From positions 1 to 64,000 of the forward strand of contig NZ_AP024110.1 of NCBI RefSeq assembly GCF_019703875.1: DNA of 64,000 nucleotides, in the 5' to 3' direction. Positions 61,066 through 64,000 of this stretch are shown piece after piece. The notes under the pieces are model-generated. The model had not been told where the DNA came from and ran no database searches. It saw nothing but the letters and a program-made list of their open reading frames with translations. Made by a program: the position numbers and the translations under genes. The DNA is from Methyloradius palustris. GTDB taxonomy: Bacteria; Pseudomonadota; Gammaproteobacteria; Burkholderiales; Methylophilaceae. The number at the start of each line of letters is the position of its first letter. The first letter of the stretch is position 1.

Positions 61066-61103
61066 ACATGTTCGGCCTTGGTGCGCCGAACATGTGCTTT
61101 TCT
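61066..61103 (+). terminator. Rho-independent terminator after rpoZ
   Basis: ACATGTTCGGC (61066-61076) pairs perfectly with GCCGAACATGT (61085-61095) over an 8-base loop, followed by GCTTTTCTT. It lies 22 bp after the rpoZ stop and suggests spoT has its own promoter in the following 140 bp, or attenuation between the two genes. Confidence 0.87.
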
Positions 61104-61237
61104 TGTTTCACCAGTTATAAACCCTTCAGTATTCCCTTCAAGCTTTAATCTCAAAGCTTGCAACTATCCGATTCAATACACAGTCCCTATTAGTTCATTA
61201 GCCACGTTCGCGGCTACTTTTAAATAGAGTCATCGTG

Positions 61238-63457
61238 ATGGCAAAATCTGCGGTAAAACGCCAGCAAGAACCTTCAAAACCAACTGTCGCGCCTTTGTTG
61301 CCTGCCGATAGCGAAGAGTCGCAACTAACGATACTGCTCAGGCAATACCTCAAATTTGAAGATATTGCGCAAGTATGGGAAGCCTATCGCTTCAGCGCCA
61401 AAGCGCATGAAGGTCAAACCCGTAAAAGTGGTGAGCCTTACATTACCCACCCAGTTTCTGTGGCTTGTGTATTGGCAGGCTTGCATCTTGATGTGCCAAC
61501 CCTAATAGCAGCGCTGTTGCACGATGTGGTTGAAGATACTGGCGTCACCAAGCAACAAGTCGCAGACCAGTTTGGCAAGCAAGTCGCCGAGCTGGTAGAC
61601 GGCCTATCCAAGCTCGATAAAATCGAATTCCAAAGTGCTACCCAGGCGCAGGCGGAGAATTTCCGCAAGATGCTGTTGGCGATGTCGCAAGATGTGCGCG
61701 TGATACTTGTCAAGCTGGCAGATCGTTTGCACAACATGCAGACGCTAGAGGTGATGGCGCCCGAGAAACGCCGCAGAATCGCGCGCGAAACGCTGGACAT
61801 TTACGCGCCAATTGCCAACCGTCTTGGCCTTAACTCTATTTACCAGGAGCTTGAAGATTTAAGCTTTAAATATCTCTACCCTATGCGCTTCAGGGTGATT
61901 TCCAAGGCGATTCTGGCCGCACGCGGTAATCGCAAGGAAGTGGTCGGCAAGATACTCGATGCGCTAAAACTGCGCTTAAAAGAGATGAATGTTGAGGCTG
62001 ATATCACCGGCCGTGAAAAACATTTGTATAGCATCTACAAAAAGATGACGGGCAAAACCGTGACGTTTTCACAGATTTACGACATCTACGGCTTTCGCGT
62101 GATTGTGAAAGATTTGCCTACCTGCTATTTAGCGCTAGGCATATTGCACGGGCTTTACAAGCCGATTCCTGGTAAATTCAAAGACTATATTGCGATTCCC
62201 AAAGCCAATGGCTACCAGTCGCTGCATACTACTTTATTCGGTCCATTCGGTACGCCGATCGAGGTGCAGATCAGAAGTGGTGAAATGCATAATATTGCCG
62301 ATGCAGGTGTTGCAGCCCATTGGTTGTATAAGACTACAGATGCCCATTTGACGGCCTTGCAGCAGCAAACGCATCAATGGCTGCAACGTTTGCTGGACAT
62401 TCAGAGCGAGAGTGCCGATTCACTCGAATTCCTTGAGCATTTCAAGGTGGATCTGTTCCCTGACGAAGTCTATGTATTTACGCCTAAAGGCAAGATCATG
62501 GCGCTGCCAAAAGGTGCAACGGCAGTGGATTTCGCCTATGCCGTGCACACGGACATCGGTAACCGTTGCGTGGCTGTCAAGATCAATCAGGAACTCGCGC
62601 CGCTCAGAACCGAGCTGCATAACGGCGATCATCTGGAAATCATCACGGCGGCACATGCGCACCCTAATCCTGCGTGGCTCAATTACGTAGTGTCTGGCAA
62701 AGCGCGTGCGCACATTCGTCACTTCCTGAAATCCATGCAATCTACCGAGTCTGCGCATCTTGGTGAACGTATGCTAAATCAGGCACTGCGTGCCTTGCAT
62801 GCCGACCCAGCAGCGATTCATGATGCGCAATGGCAAAAACTGTTGCGTGATTATGGCGCTAAAAATAAAGAGGAAATCCTTACAGATATCGGGTTGGGCA
62901 AGCGCCTGAATGTAATGGTCGCACACCAACTTCTGGCGGTGACCGATGAGCAAGTTGAAGGGCCGATCAGGCAATCAAACAAACCATTAGGTTCTATCAC
63001 TATTCGTGGATCTGAGGGTATGGCAGTACAGTTTGCGCAATGTTGCCGCCCGATTCCTGGTGACCCGATTCTTGGTTTTATCAATAAAGATAAAGGCCTC
63101 ATCATTCACACACATGATTGCCAAGCCATCCGTAAATTCCGCGTGGATCCTGAAAAATGGTTGGATGTGGAGTGGGATCCGGACACCAAAAAGCTATTCA
63201 AGGTGAATCTCAAACTGGCTGCGGCCAACCAACGCGGTATGTTGGCCAAGATTGCCGCAGGTATTGCCGATGCGGGCTCGAATATTGATAATGTCAGCAT
63301 GGAGTCGGATGACACTTCATACACCACCATGAATTTCACGGTGCAGGTTGAAAATCGTGCGCATTTGGCTGACTTGATGCGCAGGCTACGCAAGATACCC
63401 GATGTAGTGCGCATCAACCGCGTGAAGGGCGCTGGGCAAGAACAAAAAATACAATAA
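61238..63457 (+). CDS. spoT: Bifunctional (p)ppGpp synthetase/hydrolase SpoT
   Basis: Makes and degrades the alarmone (p)ppGpp. The 739 residues contain the HD hydrolase domain with LLHDVVEDTG near residue 95, the synthetase domain with VTFSQIYDIYGFRVIV and PGKFKDYIAIPKANGYQSLHT, a TGS domain (DEVYVFTPKGKIMALPKGAT), and a C-terminal ACT domain (AAGIADAGSNIDNVSME). The synthetase has KFKD at the position of RXKD, the positively charged form of bifunctional enzymes, so both activities are likely. The ATG at 61238 is preferred to the GTG just before it. Confidence 0.96.
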   Translation: MAKSAVKRQQEPSKPTVAPLLPADSEESQLTILLRQYLKFEDIAQVWEAYRFSAKAHEGQTRKSGEPYITHPVSVACVLAGLHLDVPTLIAALLHDVVEDTGVTKQQVADQFGKQVAELVDGLSKLDKIEFQSATQAQAENFRKMLLAMSQDVRVILVKLADRLHNMQTLEVMAPEKRRRIARETLDIYAPIANRLGLNSIYQELEDLSFKYLYPMRFRVISKAILAARGNRKEVVGKILDALKLRLKEMNVEADITGREKHLYSIYKKMTGKTVTFSQIYDIYGFRVIVKDLPTCYLALGILHGLYKPIPGKFKDYIAIPKANGYQSLHTTLFGPFGTPIEVQIRSGEMHNIADAGVAAHWLYKTTDAHLTALQQQTHQWLQRLLDIQSESADSLEFLEHFKVDLFPDEVYVFTPKGKIMALPKGATAVDFAYAVHTDIGNRCVAVKINQELAPLRTELHNGDHLEIITAAHAHPNPAWLNYVVSGKARAHIRHFLKSMQSTESAHLGERMLNQALRALHADPAAIHDAQWQKLLRDYGAKNKEEILTDIGLGKRLNVMVAHQLLAVTDEQVEGPIRQSNKPLGSITIRGSEGMAVQFAQCCRPIPGDPILGFINKDKGLIIHTHDCQAIRKFRVDPEKWLDVEWDPDTKKLFKVNLKLAAANQRGMLAKIAAGIADAGSNIDNVSMESDDTSYTTMNFTVQVENRAHLADLMRRLRKIPDVVRINRVKGAGQEQKIQ

Positions 63458-63500
63458 TCTGGCAGCAAATGACTGCCAGCTAATTTGAGAGGAGAAGTAC

Positions 63501-64000
63501 ATGGGTGAATATTTCAATGCAGGGCAGCGTCAGTTACAGGATGAATTTGATACGCGGCGTTTAGCCGATAGGCTACAGGGCGGCATTATCCAGCCCATTA
63601 TCAACGAGCTGGATGCTGAATTTATTGAAGCACAGAACATGTTTTTTCTAGCGACTGTAGATGACCAGGGCCACGCTAATTGTTCATATAAAGGTGGCAG
63701 CAAGGGCTTGGTAAAAGTGGTAGATGAGACCACGCTGGCTTTCCCGATCTATGATGGCAATGGCATGTTCATGTCCGCAGGCAATGTGCTGGTGAACGGC
63801 GAAGTTGGCTTGCTATTTATTGATTTCGAGCGTCAAGCCAGGGTGCGTGTAAACGGTGTTGCAAGCATTACGCTAGAAGACCCGTTGCTCTCAAACTGGC
63901 CAGAAACAAAGTTGGTTGTACGGGTAAAAGTGCGCGAGACGTTCCCGAACTGTCCCCGTTACATCCATAAAATGGAATTCGTGGAAGAGTCAGGTTTTGT
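63501..64000 (+). CDS. Pyridoxamine 5'-phosphate oxidase-like flavin-binding protein, partial
   Basis: A reading frame starting at ATG 63501 with a strong ribosome site (GAGAGGAGAAG just before). It runs off the window end after about 166 residues. MGEYFNAGQRQLQDEFDTRR, MFFLATVDDQGHANCSYKG, LAFPIYDGNGMFMSAGN and VGLLFIDFERQARVRVNG fit the PNPOx-like split-barrel family, which binds FMN. Members of this group are mostly of unknown substrate. The C-terminus is not visible. It follows spoT by 43 bp. Confidence 0.85.
   Translation, partial: MGEYFNAGQRQLQDEFDTRRLADRLQGGIIQPIINELDAEFIEAQNMFFLATVDDQGHANCSYKGGSKGLVKVVDETTLAFPIYDGNGMFMSAGNVLVNGEVGLLFIDFERQARVRVNGVASITLEDPLLSNWPETKLVVRVKVRETFPNCPRYIHKMEFVEESGF

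Overview
The window looks like the replication-origin region of a betaproteobacterial chromosome, most likely a methylotroph of the Methylophilaceae such as Methylotenera. That placement is an inference from the dnaA-dnaN-gyrB start, the aroQ-accB-accC-prmA-DUF3426 and argH/algZ-algR-hemC-hemD-hemX-hemY gene orders, moderate G+C, and the overall protein character. No rRNA, tRNA or CRISPR array was seen.

Layout. 1-5430: dnaA, a candidate oriC with degenerate DnaA boxes, dnaN, a near-perfect parS site, gyrB and its terminator. 5512-12299: a type I restriction-modification island, hsdM - GIY-YIG nuclease - hsdS - fic - hsdR. Before fic lies an array of TGTCGAT boxes, all in 10-bp register and built on a 70-bp period. 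12500-16160: ergothioneine genes egtB and egtD, a DUF427 gene and a PLP-dependent cystathionine beta-lyase whose coding sequence carries a second parS-like site. 16291-22140: mostly single genes (orphan TAXI-type binding protein, small hypotheticals, cupin, Skp/OmpH, Tat-exported dienelactone hydrolase, HDOD protein, DUF2789). 22155-28315: a MarR-regulated RND efflux operon.

28316-37251: a two-partner secretion island. A 45-bp perfect palindrome precedes a tpsB transporter gene broken by an internal deletion and frameshift. A 2031-residue hemagglutinin/CdiA-like TpsA follows; its C-terminus carries a GHSRGG hydrolase motif. A cysteine-rich lipoprotein gene overlaps its stop codon. I read this as a candidate lipase-type toxin with a lipoprotein immunity partner.

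37420-44468: core genes on the minus strand (DUF3426, prmA, accC, accB, aroQ, tlpA-like, dsbD), followed by a decayed cutA remnant and fxsA. 45232-53819: a flavin/iron-sulfur reductase, hemY-hemX-hemD-hemC, the AlgR/AlgZ two-component pair, and divergent argH, an order known from Pseudomonas. 53820-54237: repeat-rich spacer. 54238-59056: hemW (no ordinary start codon), a small protein, rdgB, rph, and a PP2C phosphatase with a Ser/Thr kinase. 59252-64000: yicC, gmk, rpoZ, spoT and the start of a flavin-dependent oxidase-like gene.

The most interesting non-core items are the phased operator-like array before fic, the TpsA hydrolase plus overlapping lipoprotein, the second parS-like site inside the lyase gene, the broken tpsB, and the cutA remnant beside dsbD.
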